From Streptosporangium canum (GTDB taxonomy: Bacteria > Actinomycetota > Actinomycetes > Streptosporangiales > Streptosporangiaceae), in the NCBI RefSeq assembly GCF_900113865.1, contig NZ_FOQY01000003.1, positions 310,001 through 374,000 of the forward strand: DNA of 64,000 nt, in the 5' to 3' direction. Both the position numbers and the translations under genes were made by a program. Below the pieces are notes generated by a model. It did no database searches. It had not been told where the DNA came from and saw only the letters and a program-made list of their open reading frames with translations. The number at the start of each line of letters is the position of its first letter. The first letter of the stretch is position 1. Positions 55,258 to 63,341 of this stretch are shown here, one piece after another.

Positions 55258-56391
55258 TCACAGCACCGCGAGGCTGGGGGCGCCTCCGGGGGCGAACTCG
55301 GTGTGGATGCGGTCGAAGGGCACTCCCAGGCCGAGCAGCCGGTTGGCCGTCACGCGCACCATCTCGGACGACCCGCACACGAAGACGTCCCCGTCGGGGA
55401 CGATCCGGTGGTATTCCAGGGCGTCCACGGCACTGTGCCTGCGCCAATCCTCCGGGTCGTCGGAGACCGCGCGGACGATCCGCAGGCGCCTGTGCTGTGA
55501 CCGCAGGCGTTGCAGGTCCTCGTTGTCGTAGGCGTCGCCGCTGCGCCGGACGCCGTGGAAGAGGTCGATGGCGGGGCGGTCGGGCACCCACACCGACTCC
55601 TCGATGAGCGCCTTGAGCGGGGCCAGGCCCGTGCCGCCCGCGATGAAGATCAGGTGCGAGGTGCTCGCCCGGTCGAGCACGAGGGATCCGCGGGGCGGCC
55701 CCAGCAGGAGGCTGTCCCCCGGACGCGTGTGGTGCATCAGCGCCGTGCTGACCCATCCGCCGGGCACCATCCGCACGTGGAAGGTGAGCAGGTTGTCCTG
55801 GCGGGGCGCGTTCGCGATCGAGTACGGCCGCCACACCCGGGGCCAGTGCGCGCTCTGCAGGGTGGCGTACTGGCCGGCCCGGTACGGGTAGGGGTGGTCG
55901 GGCTCGACGGTGATCACGGCGATCTCGGGGGTGCGCACCTCGTGCGCGACCACGGTGCCGATCCAGGCCGGGGGCGTATGGACGGCGTCCTGCTCGGCGG
56001 CCTGGATCATCACCTCGGCGATGTAGTTGTAGGCGGTCATCCACGCCTCGTCGTAGGCGGGCAGCCAGGCGCCGCCCGCGGTGAACCGCATCGCGGCGAC
56101 CAGGCAGCTGCCGACCGCCGGATAGTGCTCGGCCTGGACCCCGTACTTGCGGTGGTCCCGGGCGAGCTGGCCGAGGTAGTCGCTCAGGCCCGCGCCGTCC
56201 TCCAGGTTGAGCACCACCTGGGTGAGCGCGTGGAACAGGCGGTCGCGCTGGAGGTCCATCGCGGGCGGGAACATCTCGCGGATGTGCGGGTAGTTGGCGA
56301 AAAGCCTGCCGTAGAAGTGCTGGGTGACCTGGTCGGCCACCGGTTCGACAAGCGACCAGCTGCGGCGGATGAGCCCGATGTCGATGATCAT
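55258..56391 (-). CDS. Flavohemoglobin-like globin-reductase
   Basis: The protein has 377 residues. The globin domain (1-135) has QHFYGRLFANYPHIREMFP and the proximal His region LARDHRKYGVQAEHYPAVG. The FAD/NAD(P)H reductase (about 150-377) has PYRAGQYATLQ, RPYSIANAP and FIAGGTGLAPLKALIEE. Such proteins oxidise nitric oxide to nitrate or reduce heme iron. The usual N-terminal globin helix E Gln/Tyr pattern was not checked. It lies four bases after a PNPOx-like gene in one operon. A role in nitric-oxide or redox stress is likely. Confidence 0.9.
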   Translation of the reverse strand: MIIDIGLIRRSWSLVEPVADQVTQHFYGRLFANYPHIREMFPPAMDLQRDRLFHALTQVVLNLEDGAGLSDYLGQLARDHRKYGVQAEHYPAVGSCLVAAMRFTAGGAWLPAYDEAWMTAYNYIAEVMIQAAEQDAVHTPPAWIGTVVAHEVRTPEIAVITVEPDHPYPYRAGQYATLQSAHWPRVWRPYSIANAPRQDNLLTFHVRMVPGGWVSTALMHHTRPGDSLLLGPPRGSLVLDRASTSHLIFIAGGTGLAPLKALIEESVWVPDRPAIDLFHGVRRSGDAYDNEDLQRLRSQHRRLRIVRAVSDDPEDWRRHSAVDALEYHRIVPDGDVFVCGSSEMVRVTANRLLGLGVPFDRIHTEFAPGGAPSLAVL

Positions 56392-56395
56392 GTTG

Positions 56396-57073
56396 TCACC
56401 CGGTCGACTTTCCCGCCTCTTCCGGCTCCCGAGCGACGGACCTCACCCGCCCGACACCGAAGTAGTCGTCTCCCGCCGGCCTGCGGGCCTGCGGCCCTCG
56501 CTCCCTGCGGTCCTGTCTGGTCAGCAGGGGGATGTGCTTGGAGCAGTGGATGTATGCCTCCTCGACCTCGACCATGACCCATCGCTCGGCCCGGCGGCCG
56601 GGCGCGGTGCGGTCCTCGTCGGCCAGCCCGTAACGGCGGGCCGCGTCGTAGGCGGTCGTGATGGTCGCCGGACCGTTGACGTGCAGTCCCACGAGGTCTT
56701 CGAAGAAGTCGACGAACAGCAGGCTGATGTGCGCGTTCTCCATGATGTTGCCCAAGCTGGCGAGGACGCCGTTGCCCCGGAACTCCGGATACATCAGCCT
56801 CCCGTCGTCCACCACGTGGACGAAGCCGGGCGGCCCCGCCCGGAACGAGGTGTCGCAGTTGCCGGCGGCGTCGGCGGTCCCCACGAAGACCATTTCCTGC
56901 CGGGCGATGAAATCCCGCATGTGCGGCGTCAGGCGGTCGACCACCTGACGCTCGTAGAACCGCTCCGCCCGCTCCCTGGTGGCGAAAAGTCTCTGGAGGA
57001 TGTGCTCTCCTCTTGACCCCGGCAGTCCCTCGCCGTCGTCCAGAGCCGCATACGGCGTGTGCTGCTCCATCAC
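56396..57073 (-). CDS. Pyridoxamine-phosphate-oxidase-like FMN-binding protein
   Basis: The protein has 225 residues with the split-barrel FMN fold: FIARQEMVFVGTADAAGNCDTSFRAG, VDDGRLMYPEFRGNGVLASLGNI, HISLLFVDFFEDLVGLHVNG and RWVMVEVEEAYIHCSKHIP. The last motif (HCSKHIP) is typical of an uncharacterised PNPOx subgroup. It is the first gene of the operon with the globin-reductase and may bind heme or act as a flavin reductase partner. Function is undetermined. Confidence 0.88.
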   Translation of the reverse strand: MMEQHTPYAALDDGEGLPGSRGEHILQRLFATRERAERFYERQVVDRLTPHMRDFIARQEMVFVGTADAAGNCDTSFRAGPPGFVHVVDDGRLMYPEFRGNGVLASLGNIMENAHISLLFVDFFEDLVGLHVNGPATITTAYDAARRYGLADEDRTAPGRRAERWVMVEVEEAYIHCSKHIPLLTRQDRRERGPQARRPAGDDYFGVGRVRSVAREPEEAGKSTG

Positions 57074-57420
57074 ATCGCTCCCATTGATCCCCGATCACGT
57101 GCCTGGCGACATGGGCGGACACCGGTATCACACCCGATGGCCCCGGCGGCGGAACGCCGAACCGGGCGGTTCCGCCCACATAAGCGATGGAGCCTAGACC
57201 ATAGCCACCCTTGTCCGAAATAGTGGTGAAACTTTTCTCCGCTAGTCATGAGGGGTGCTCAATTATGCGCACTCTCCTTGGAACGGTCCCGTGATCTTCC
57301 GCGACTCCACCCGCCACAACCGGTCATAAATCGCTGTTATCGCAGGTCAAAACAGTGATCAATCTTGGTTGGCGGCATTGGTGGTGTAAGGCTCGAATGC
57401 GAGGGTAAGGGGGCACGATC
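57074..57420. other. Divergent intergenic region upstream of the FMN protein and the cupin remnant
   Basis: These 347 bases include the least GC-rich part of the window (about 57196-57380). They must carry the promoter of the leftward FMN/globin operon and that of the cupin remnant. I see no convincing operator, hairpin or RNA gene. Confidence 0.5.
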
Positions 57421-57678
57421 ATGATCAAGGTGAAGGGCACCGACAAACCAGATGAGCGTCGCGACTTCCCGATGGGGCACATCGGCGTGTTCGACCTGCC
57501 GGGGCTGTGCTTCGGCGTGGCCACGTTCGGACCCGGATGGCGATGGCCGGAATCGGTGAAGCCGATCGCCGGCACCGACTCGTGCGAGGCGCCCCACAAC
57601 GGCTACGTCGTCAGGGGCAGGACGCACCCGCTCACCCCGTGGGGTGAGCGGCGCGGAGCGCGTCGGTCACGAGCGTGA
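57421..57678 (+). pseudogene. Truncated cupin-domain gene
   Basis: The ORF (85 residues) has the N-terminal part of a small cupin: GHIGVFDLPGLCFGVATFGPGWRWPESVKPIAGTDSCEAPHNGYVVRGR. A complete protein would continue with a beta strand about here; instead the frame goes into THPLTPWGERRGAR and stops inside the 3' end of the convergent permease gene. The break near 57616 therefore coincides with the border of the permease operon. It is likely a remnant cut off when that operon arrived or the locus was rearranged. Confidence 0.7.
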
Positions 57679-58447
57679 CCCCCAGGCTCGCCAGAGCCAG
57701 GGCGACCGCCGGCACGACCGCGAGCCGCGGTGTGACCACGAGCAGGGCCGTCGCCTCGTTGACCATCCCGCCCCAGTCGACGTGCGGCGGGGGCGGGCCG
57801 ATGCCGAGGAAGCTCAGCGAGGTGGCGGCGACGAGGGTCTTGGCCAGGTCGCCGGTGGCGACGGTGAGGGCGGGCCCGATCGTGTGCGGGACGATGGTGC
57901 GGCGCAGCAGATGGAGCGGCGAGGCGCCCATGGCCCGGCTCGCCAGCACATGGTCGGACGCCGCCGTCCGCAGGACCGTGGCACGGACGACGAGCGCGCA
58001 GCTCACCCACCCCAGCGGCACGAGGGCGATGAGGACGGCGCCCGGACCGGGCGGCAGCACGCCGGCCAGGGCCAGCGCGAGCGTGAGACCGGGCAGCGCG
58101 AGCGCCACCGTGGCCGCCAGCCGGAGCAGCCGGTCGGGCCGGCCGCCCACCAGCCCGGCCACGGCGCCGGCGACCGTGCCGACCGAGGTGGTGACGGCGG
58201 TGACGGCGAACGCGAGCAGGAGCGAGGCGCGGCCCGCCTCGGCCGTCCTGGTGAGCAGGTCGCGGCCGAGCTGGTCGGTCCCGAGCCAGTGCTCCCCGCT
58301 CACCGGGAGCAGGGCCCGCGCCAGGTCCGGCCGGTGCGGGTCGTAGGGCGACAGCACGGGCGCCGCGCAGCAGAACAGGACGATCGCGCCGAACAGCAGG
58401 GCGCCGGCGACGCCGCCTGCGGGCATCCGCGGACGGCGGCCCGTCAC
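57632..58447 (-). CDS. Family-5 (peptide/nickel) ABC permease, DppC/NikC type
   Basis: The protein has 271 residues from the GTG at 58447, which overlaps the stop of the upstream permease (GTGA). It has the typical HWLGTDQLGRDLLTRTAEAGRASL loop, and helices and the ASLSFLGIGPPPPHVDWGGMV-like segment LSFLGIGPPPPHVDWGGM. It pairs with the DppB-type permease. Substrate class (peptide, nickel or metallophore) depends on the binding protein. The ATPase genes normally following are absent; the cupin remnant follows instead. Confidence 0.93.
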   Translation of the reverse strand: MTGRRPRMPAGGVAGALLFGAIVLFCCAAPVLSPYDPHRPDLARALLPVSGEHWLGTDQLGRDLLTRTAEAGRASLLLAFAVTAVTTSVGTVAGAVAGLVGGRPDRLLRLAATVALALPGLTLALALAGVLPPGPGAVLIALVPLGWVSCALVVRATVLRTAASDHVLASRAMGASPLHLLRRTIVPHTIGPALTVATGDLAKTLVAATSLSFLGIGPPPPHVDWGGMVNEATALLVVTPRLAVVPAVALALASLGVTLVTDALRAAHPTG

Positions 58448-59367
58448 CGTCGCACCCGGGGGTCGGCCACCGACACGCACAGGTCGGCCAGGGTCAGGAC
58501 CAGCACGGTCGCGAGCGCGGTGAGCAGGACGTACGCCTGGACGATCGGGATGTCCCGCTGCCGGATCGCCGTCACCGCGAGCTGCCCCACACCGGGCCAG
58601 GCGAACAGGGTCTCGACGATCACCGCGCCGGCCAGCAGCTCGGCGAGCACGACGCCGGCCGCGGTGATCGCACCGGGCGCGGCCGCGCGCAGCGCGTGCA
58701 CCATGACGGTACGGCGCGCGCTCAGGCCCTTGGCCACCGCGAGCTTGACGAAGGGCAGCCGCGCCACGGCCGCCAGGTCGGCCCGTAACAGCCGCAGCAG
58801 CGTGGCCGTTCCGGCCAGGCCGAGGGTGACCGCGGGCAGGATCACGGCTCCCGGGGAGCCGTCCCCACCGGTCGGCAGCGCCCGCATGCCGACGGCGACC
58901 ACGCTGATCAGCAGGATGCCGACGATGTACGGCGGGACGGCGGCGACCGCCACCGTCACCACCCGCGCGATCCGGCTGTCGAGGGCACGCGGCCGGAGCG
59001 CGGCGCGGACCGACACGAGCACCGCGAGCCCGACCGCGATGAGTGAGGCCGTCCCGGCCAGCCGCAGCGTCGCCGGGACCCGGGACAGGATCTCGGCGGC
59101 CACCGGCGCGCGGTCGGCGTAGGAGCGCCCGAAGTCGCCCCGCAGCACGCCGAGCAGCCACCGGAGGTAGCGGGAGAAGAGCGGCCGGTCGAGGCCGAGC
59201 TCGCCCCGCAGGACGGCCACGCTCTCCGCGGTGGGCTGGACGCCGCCCCGGCGGAGGATCTCCTCCGCCGGGTCCCCGGGCGCCAGCGACGTCAAAAGAA
59301 AGGTCAGCACCGACAGCACCAGCAGGACCAGGAGCGTCTCCGCCACCCGCCGCAGGGCGCGGGTCAC
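58444..59367 (-). CDS. Family-5 (peptide/nickel) ABC permease, DppB/NikB type
   Basis: The protein has 307 residues. Six helices begin with ETLLVLLVLSVLTFLLTSLAPGDP, with the DppB-family loop LGLDRPLFSRYLRWLLGVLRGDFGRSY and the permease segment HALRAAAPGAITAAGVVLAELLAGAVIVETLF. It overlaps the binding-protein stop by four bases (ATGA) and the next permease start (GTGA), so the three-gene operon is tightly coupled. Confidence 0.95.
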   Translation of the reverse strand: MTRALRRVAETLLVLLVLSVLTFLLTSLAPGDPAEEILRRGGVQPTAESVAVLRGELGLDRPLFSRYLRWLLGVLRGDFGRSYADRAPVAAEILSRVPATLRLAGTASLIAVGLAVLVSVRAALRPRALDSRIARVVTVAVAAVPPYIVGILLISVVAVGMRALPTGGDGSPGAVILPAVTLGLAGTATLLRLLRADLAAVARLPFVKLAVAKGLSARRTVMVHALRAAAPGAITAAGVVLAELLAGAVIVETLFAWPGVGQLAVTAIRQRDIPIVQAYVLLTALATVLVLTLADLCVSVADPRVRR

Positions 59368-60974
59368 CGCGACGGCGCCAGCTTGGCGAGGTCGACCAGA
59401 TAGGCCGGGCTCTGCACCAGACCCGTCACCGCGGTGCTCGTCACCACCGGGTTGTCCTGGTAGGCGAGCGGGATCATCGGCCGGTCGTCGGCGAGCAGCC
59501 GCTGGACCCCGTGGTAGAGCTCGCGACGCTCGTCCGCGCCGCCGGCGGCCGCGGCCCGGTCGATCAGCCGGTCGAACACGTCACTGCGGTAGCCCAGATT
59601 GCGGTCGCGGTTCCAGGCCGCGTCGGAGCGCAGGAATCGGCGGAACAGGTAGTCGGGGTCGCCGTTGGGCACGCTGTAGGCGCTCAGGAAGAGGTCGTAG
59701 TCTCCGGCCTCCATCACCGCCCTGGTCGCCTCGGCCACGTTCACGCGGGCGGGCAGGCCCGCGTCCTCGAGATCGGCGCGCAACACCTCGGCGATGTCGG
59801 TGTAGGGGAACTGGCCGGTCTCGGACGACGAGATCAGGATGGAGACCGGCCGGGCCGGGCGGCCCGCCGCGTCGACGAGCCGGCGGGCCCCGGCGGGATC
59901 GTACGCCGAGCGGACGCCGGGGTCGGAGAGGGCGCCGAAGACCGGCGACAGGAACGGCGAGCCCGGCGCCGCCGTACCCGCCAGCAGCTTGCCGGCGATG
60001 GCCTTCCGGTCGATCGCCAGGTCCACCGCCTCGCGCAGCCTCGGGTCCGCGAACGGCTTCCGGGAGGCGTTGAAGGTCAGGTAGTGGGTGAGCACGGAGG
60101 GGGTCCGGGTGACCCGGAACCTGCCGTCGGCGGCGACCGCCGCCACCTGCCCGGGGAGCAGCGCGCCCTTGTCGATCAGCCCGGCGACCTCGCCGGCCCG
60201 CAGCGCCGCCACCCGCGCGTTGGCATCCGGGATCGTCCGCACCACGATCCTGTCGAAGGCCGGCTTGCCGCCCCAGTAGCCCGGGTTGGCGGCCAGCTCC
60301 ACCTGCTGCCCCTTCGACCAGGAGGCCAGCGTGTACGGCCCCGTGCCCACCGGCTTGCCGGTGAAGTCCCCGCCGGGCCCGAACGCCGACGGCGCCTGGA
60401 TCATGCTGTAGAAGTCGGCCAGCCGGGCAGGCAGGTCGGCGACCGGCTCGGCCAGGGTGAACACGACCTTCCCCGCCTCGGCGCGCACGCCGGCGAGCTT
60501 GCCGTAGGCCGCCTCCATGCCCGCGTCGAGGCTGAAGAAGGCGGACGGCCTGGGCGCGATCCGCCGGAACCGCTCGATGTTGGCGACGACCGCCTCGGCG
60601 GTCAGCGGCGTCCCGTCGCTGAACCTCACGCCGCCGCGCAGGGTGAACGTCCATCTCCGCCCCCTGTCGGCACGCTCCCATCCCGTCGCCAGCGCCGGCG
60701 CCGGACGCATCTCGTCGTCCAACGTCACCAGTGGCTCCCACACCCGCAGCGTCCGATGGGTGAAGTACGGATCCTCCGGACCGGCCGCGAGATCGCGCGG
60801 AGCCGCGAGGACGAGCCGTCCCTCCGCCTGCCCCGCGCTCCCCTGGCCACCGCAGGCCGCCAGGGCGGCCAGCACGGCCACGCCCAGCACGGCGACGGCC
60901 CTTGCCCCCGGCCGGACGCCTCCGCGCGTCCCCGCCGAGATCGGAAAGCGCGTCCCGCGCCGGCTCCTGTCCAC
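59364..60974 (-). CDS. Family-5 ABC substrate-binding lipoprotein
   Basis: The protein has 536 residues. A twin-Arg-rich start is followed by the signal LGVAVLAALAACGGQ with a lipobox, so it is a lipid-anchored receptor. The family-5 body has YFTHRTLRVWEPLVTLDD, FTLRGGVRFSDGTPLTAEAVVANIERF and ending PMIPLAYQDNPVV. Family 5 includes oligopeptide, nickel and metallophore receptors (OppA, NikA, CntA). It heads the operon and lies 84 bases downstream of a Zur-like box, which would suit metal uptake. No ATPase gene is present in the window. Confidence 0.93.
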   Translation of the reverse strand: MDRSRRGTRFPISAGTRGGVRPGARAVAVLGVAVLAALAACGGQGSAGQAEGRLVLAAPRDLAAGPEDPYFTHRTLRVWEPLVTLDDEMRPAPALATGWERADRGRRWTFTLRGGVRFSDGTPLTAEAVVANIERFRRIAPRPSAFFSLDAGMEAAYGKLAGVRAEAGKVVFTLAEPVADLPARLADFYSMIQAPSAFGPGGDFTGKPVGTGPYTLASWSKGQQVELAANPGYWGGKPAFDRIVVRTIPDANARVAALRAGEVAGLIDKGALLPGQVAAVAADGRFRVTRTPSVLTHYLTFNASRKPFADPRLREAVDLAIDRKAIAGKLLAGTAAPGSPFLSPVFGALSDPGVRSAYDPAGARRLVDAAGRPARPVSILISSSETGQFPYTDIAEVLRADLEDAGLPARVNVAEATRAVMEAGDYDLFLSAYSVPNGDPDYLFRRFLRSDAAWNRDRNLGYRSDVFDRLIDRAAAAGGADERRELYHGVQRLLADDRPMIPLAYQDNPVVTSTAVTGLVQSPAYLVDLAKLAPSR

Positions 60975-61356
60975 GTGATCATCCTTTGCGGTACGGCGCG
61001 GCGGCCCCGCGCGTTGCCGAGCCGCCCGGAGGCGGCCCTCGACATGACACCGAGAGAACGATAACCATTTTTATGCGATTGGCACCCTTTCGGGCTGTCA
61101 CAAGATCGCATCACAGCTCGGATGCGACCGCCAGCCCCCGGTGTCAGCCGTACCGGCCACATGAGGGCCGGACGGCGGGCCCCTCCGCCACGCCCGGACC
61201 GGGGGGCGCCGGCTCCACACCTGGACCGGGGGCACCGGCTCCCGGAACGGCACACCCGGCGGTCCGCCGGCCCCTCCTGGGGCGGCAGATATATGGATAT
61301 GAGGCTCGTGGTACTAGTTGGTACTGTTCGCTGGCCGGCAAGAAGACGGGGGAGGC
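60975..61356. other. Spacer between the transporter operon and the HAD locus
   Basis: Apart from the Zur-like box, it holds GC-rich filler with a repeated GGACCGGGG motif (61197, 61224) and, near 61310-61326, two direct GGTACT copies ten bases apart preceding the 33-codon ORF. No other gene is supported. Confidence 0.5.
61058..61075 (-). promoter_or_regulatory. Zur-like operator upstream of the family-5 transporter operon
   Basis: On the minus strand the site reads CATAAAAATGGTTATCGT, matching the Zur-box form CATGAAAATCGTTTTCAT (from memory of actinobacterial sites) at 14 of 18 positions. It is an AT-rich island in GC-rich sequence, 84 bases upstream of the start codon, consistent with a promoter-proximal repressor site. 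It could also belong to a related Fur-family protein. Confidence 0.45.
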
Positions 61357-61458
61357 ATGGACCTGACAGCTCTCGCCGAGGTCGCGCCGCACGGTCCCCT
61401 GGGCCACGGAGCCACGTGTCAGCGCGCCACGGAGCCCATCGAGGAGGAGTCGGCTTGA
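61357..61458 (+). CDS. 33-codon ORF coupled to the HAD gene
   Basis: The peptide begins MDLTALAEVAPHGPLGHGAT and ends in an acidic CQRATEPIEEESA. GGGGGAGG (about 61347-61354) sits ideally before its ATG, and its TGA overlaps the TTG start of the HAD gene (TTGA), so translation is coupled. It could be a leader peptide, a small regulatory protein or a peptide precursor. The lack of further peptide-modifying genes weakens the precursor idea. Confidence 0.5.
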   Translation: MDLTALAEVAPHGPLGHGATCQRATEPIEEESA

Positions 61459-62147
61459 GACTCACAGGTCAGGTGCTCGTCTTCGACGCCGACGACACGT
61501 TGTGGGAGAACAACGTCCTGTTCGAGCGCGTCATCGACGACTTCACGCACTGGCTGGAGCATCCGACGCTCGACAGGACCGAGATCCGCGCCATTCTCGA
61601 CGACATCCAGGCGGCGAACGCGGTCACCCACGGGTACGGCAGCAAGATGTTCCTGCGCAGTCTCGGCGAGTGCCTGGAACGGCTGCGCGAACGGCCGGCG
61701 ACCGCCGCGGAGCGCCGCCACCTCGACGAGCTGGTGGCGGCCCTCGTCGAGCACCGGGTGGAGCTCGTCCCCGGCGTCGCCGAGACGCTCGCCGATCTCG
61801 GCAGCCGGCACGACCTGCTCCTGCTCACCAAGGGCGACATGGACGAGCAGCAGCGCAAGCTGGACGTCTCGGGACTCGCGCCCCACTTCCGCGACATCCA
61901 CATCGTGGCGGAGAAGAACCTCGACACCTATCGGTGGCTCACACGGGAGCACGGGCTGACTCCCACGACGAGCTGGATGATCGGCAACTCCCCGAAGTCC
62001 GACATCCTCCCCGCCCGGCAGGCGGGCATGAACGCGGTCTTCATCCCCAACGACAACACCTGGGCGCTGGAGCAGAGCGAGCTCGACCCGGCCGACGGAG
62101 GAGTGCTGCTGCTGCAGAGGTTCTCCCAGCTGCCCGACCACTTCTGA
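61455..62147 (+). CDS. HAD-superfamily hydrolase
   Basis: The protein has 230 residues from the TTG at 61455, preceded by GGAGGAG; the in-frame upstream region is not coding. HAD motifs: FDADDTLWENN (nucleophile Asp), LLLTKGD (motif II Thr), and GNSPKSDILPARQAGMNAVFI (motif IV Asp). The cap is a small helical C1-type. It likely dephosphorylates a small phospho-metabolite. Its stop codon lies inside the first of several short tandem repeats. A NUDIX gene follows 89 bases later. Confidence 0.93.
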   Translation: MRLTGQVLVFDADDTLWENNVLFERVIDDFTHWLEHPTLDRTEIRAILDDIQAANAVTHGYGSKMFLRSLGECLERLRERPATAAERRHLDELVAALVEHRVELVPGVAETLADLGSRHDLLLLTKGDMDEQQRKLDVSGLAPHFRDIHIVAEKNLDTYRWLTREHGLTPTTSWMIGNSPKSDILPARQAGMNAVFIPNDNTWALEQSELDPADGGVLLLQRFSQLPDHF

Positions 62148-62218
62148 CAGCCGAACGCCTCTGACGACCAGCCGCCTCTGACAACCGGCCGTTTCTCTGA
62201 CACCCGGCCATTTCTGGC
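62143..62218. repeat. Tandem 17-bp repeats starting at the HAD stop codon
   Basis: TCTGAC occurs at 62143, 62160, 62177 and 62196 (periods 17, 17 and 19), with a degenerate fifth copy (TTCTGGC) near 62212; each is followed by a related CCRGCCG stretch. The first copy contains the HAD stop codon TGA. They fill the spacer up to the NUDIX ribosome site. Confidence 0.85.
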
Positions 62219-62236
62219 AACGGAGGGAGCACCGAC

Positions 62237-62716
62237 ATGAGCGCCACCCCGTCTCCGGACGGTCCCGTACGGCCGTCCGAGCCCGTCGCCGGGCCGACCC
62301 GGAAGACGCCCGCCGTCTCGTGCGTGTTCATCTGCCACGATGGCCACGGCCGGGTGCTGCTGGCCCGGCGCGGGGCCGGCGCGCGGGACGAGCCCGGCAC
62401 CTGGGACTGCGGCGCCGGAGCGCTCGAATACGGCGAATCGTTCGAGACGGCCGTCGCACGGGAGGTCCGCGAGGAGTACTCGACCGACGCGCTGAAGATC
62501 GAGACGATCGGCGTGCGCAACGTCCTCCGGCAGGAGCCCGCCTCCCACTGGGTCGCCGTGATCTTCGCGGTCGAGGTGGACCCCGCCGGAGTCGCCATCG
62601 GCGAACCTCACAAGTTCGACGAGCTGGACTGGTTCGCGCCGGACACGCTGCCGCACCCGCTGCACTCCCAGCTCACGGAGAGCCTCCGGCTGTTCCACGC
62701 CTGGCAGGGGTCATAG
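62237..62716 (+). CDS. NUDIX hydrolase
   Basis: The protein has 159 residues. An N-terminal tail of about 25 residues is Pro-rich; the NUDIX box is GALEYGESFETAV followed by AREVREEYSTD, fitting G-x5-E-x7-REUxEE with Ser in place of the final Gly. It hydrolyses a nucleoside diphosphate linked to another moiety, or a phosphometabolite, using Mg. GGAGGG gives a good ribosome site. With the HAD phosphatase just upstream, the pair could act on one nucleotide or damaged cofactor. Its end is duplicated downstream. Confidence 0.93.
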   Translation: MSATPSPDGPVRPSEPVAGPTRKTPAVSCVFICHDGHGRVLLARRGAGARDEPGTWDCGAGALEYGESFETAVAREVREEYSTDALKIETIGVRNVLRQEPASHWVAVIFAVEVDPAGVAIGEPHKFDELDWFAPDTLPHPLHSQLTESLRLFHAWQGS

Positions 62717-62729
62717 CCTGGCAGGGGTC
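62699..62729. repeat. Duplicated 3' end of the NUDIX gene
   Basis: GCCTGGCAGGGGTC occurs at 62699-62712 (last codons WQG) and again at 62716-62729, a 17-base period spanning the TAG stop (62714-62716). Confidence 0.8.
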
Positions 62730-62806
62730 GCAGACAGAGCAGAGGCCATGGACACAGGGGCCATGGACAGATAGCCGGTCGGCTCCGGGACCCCGCCCAT
62801 CGCGGC

Positions 62807-62878
62807 GGCCGGGTCCCCACGGAGCGGCGCGGCCGGGTCCCCACGGAGCGGCGCGGCCGGGGCCCCACGGAGCGGCGC
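62807..62878. repeat. Three tandem 24-bp units
   Basis: GGCCGGGTCCCCACGGAGCG begins each of the copies at 62807, 62831 and 62855 (the last has one change), period exactly 24. Confidence 0.85.
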
Positions 62879-62952
62879 CCCCTCTCCCGGACAACCGCCT
62901 CCCCAGCCGACGCCCCACCACGCCGGGGCCGTACTCCGCGCAGACGCCTCGC

Positions 62953-63135
62953 AGGCCGTACGCACCAGGCGAGTCCTTCGCGGACCGCACTCCACGAAAG
63001 ACCGTCACAGGCCGTACGGCCGGGCAAATACCTCGCGGGTGGTCCGACCACACAAGACCCTCACAGGCCGTACGGCCGGGCAAGTACCTCGTAGACCACA
63101 CTCCACGCACGTTCTTGGCGGGCCGTACGGCCGGG
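62953..63135. repeat. Degenerate array with 56-bp period
   Basis: AGGCCGTACG occurs at 62953, 63009 and 63065, and GGCCGTACGG at 63121, about 56 bases apart. Units 2 and 3 share longer similarity (GGCCGTACGGCCGGGCAA and TACCTCG), units 1 and 3 share CACTCCACG. The intervening sequence is also similar, so this is a tandem array, not CRISPR. Confidence 0.7.
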
Positions 63136-63257
63136 CGGGGGCCTGAATCCGGCGTGCCCGCCGTCACGCAGCCGGCGCGGGCGGCATGAGGCCCGCACCT
63201 TTTTCCCTGTCGCGGGAACAACCCTCGGATCTCCGTCGTTAACCCCCTCGCATCTGA

Positions 63258-63286
63258 ACCGTACGCCATACGGTACAGGCTACGAT
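63258..63286 (+). promoter_or_regulatory. Operator-like dyad and -10 upstream of the ABC ATPase gene
   Basis: ACCGTA-5-TACGGT (63258-63274) is a perfect dyad of the kind bound by TetR-type repressors, followed at 63281-63286 by TACGAT as a -10. DrrA-type exporters are often TetR-controlled, which supports the reading; no regulator gene is in view. Confidence 0.5.
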
Positions 63287-63341
63287 ATGTCGGCGAAGCA
63301 CCGCCGGAAGGCCGGAGGATCCCGGCCGGGACAGGGAAAAG

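Larger units (their letters stand above)
62717..63341. other. Repeat-rich intergenic spacer
   Basis: These 625 bases hold no gene with family features. They carry the duplicated NUDIX end, the 24-bp tandem array, a 56-bp degenerate array and, at the far end, the promoter of the ABC ATPase gene. Frames through it are open by composition only. Confidence 0.65.

Noticed and set aside
62953..63135. Possible CRISPR array
   Set aside because: The spacers are themselves similar to each other, units are degenerate, and no cas genes are present.
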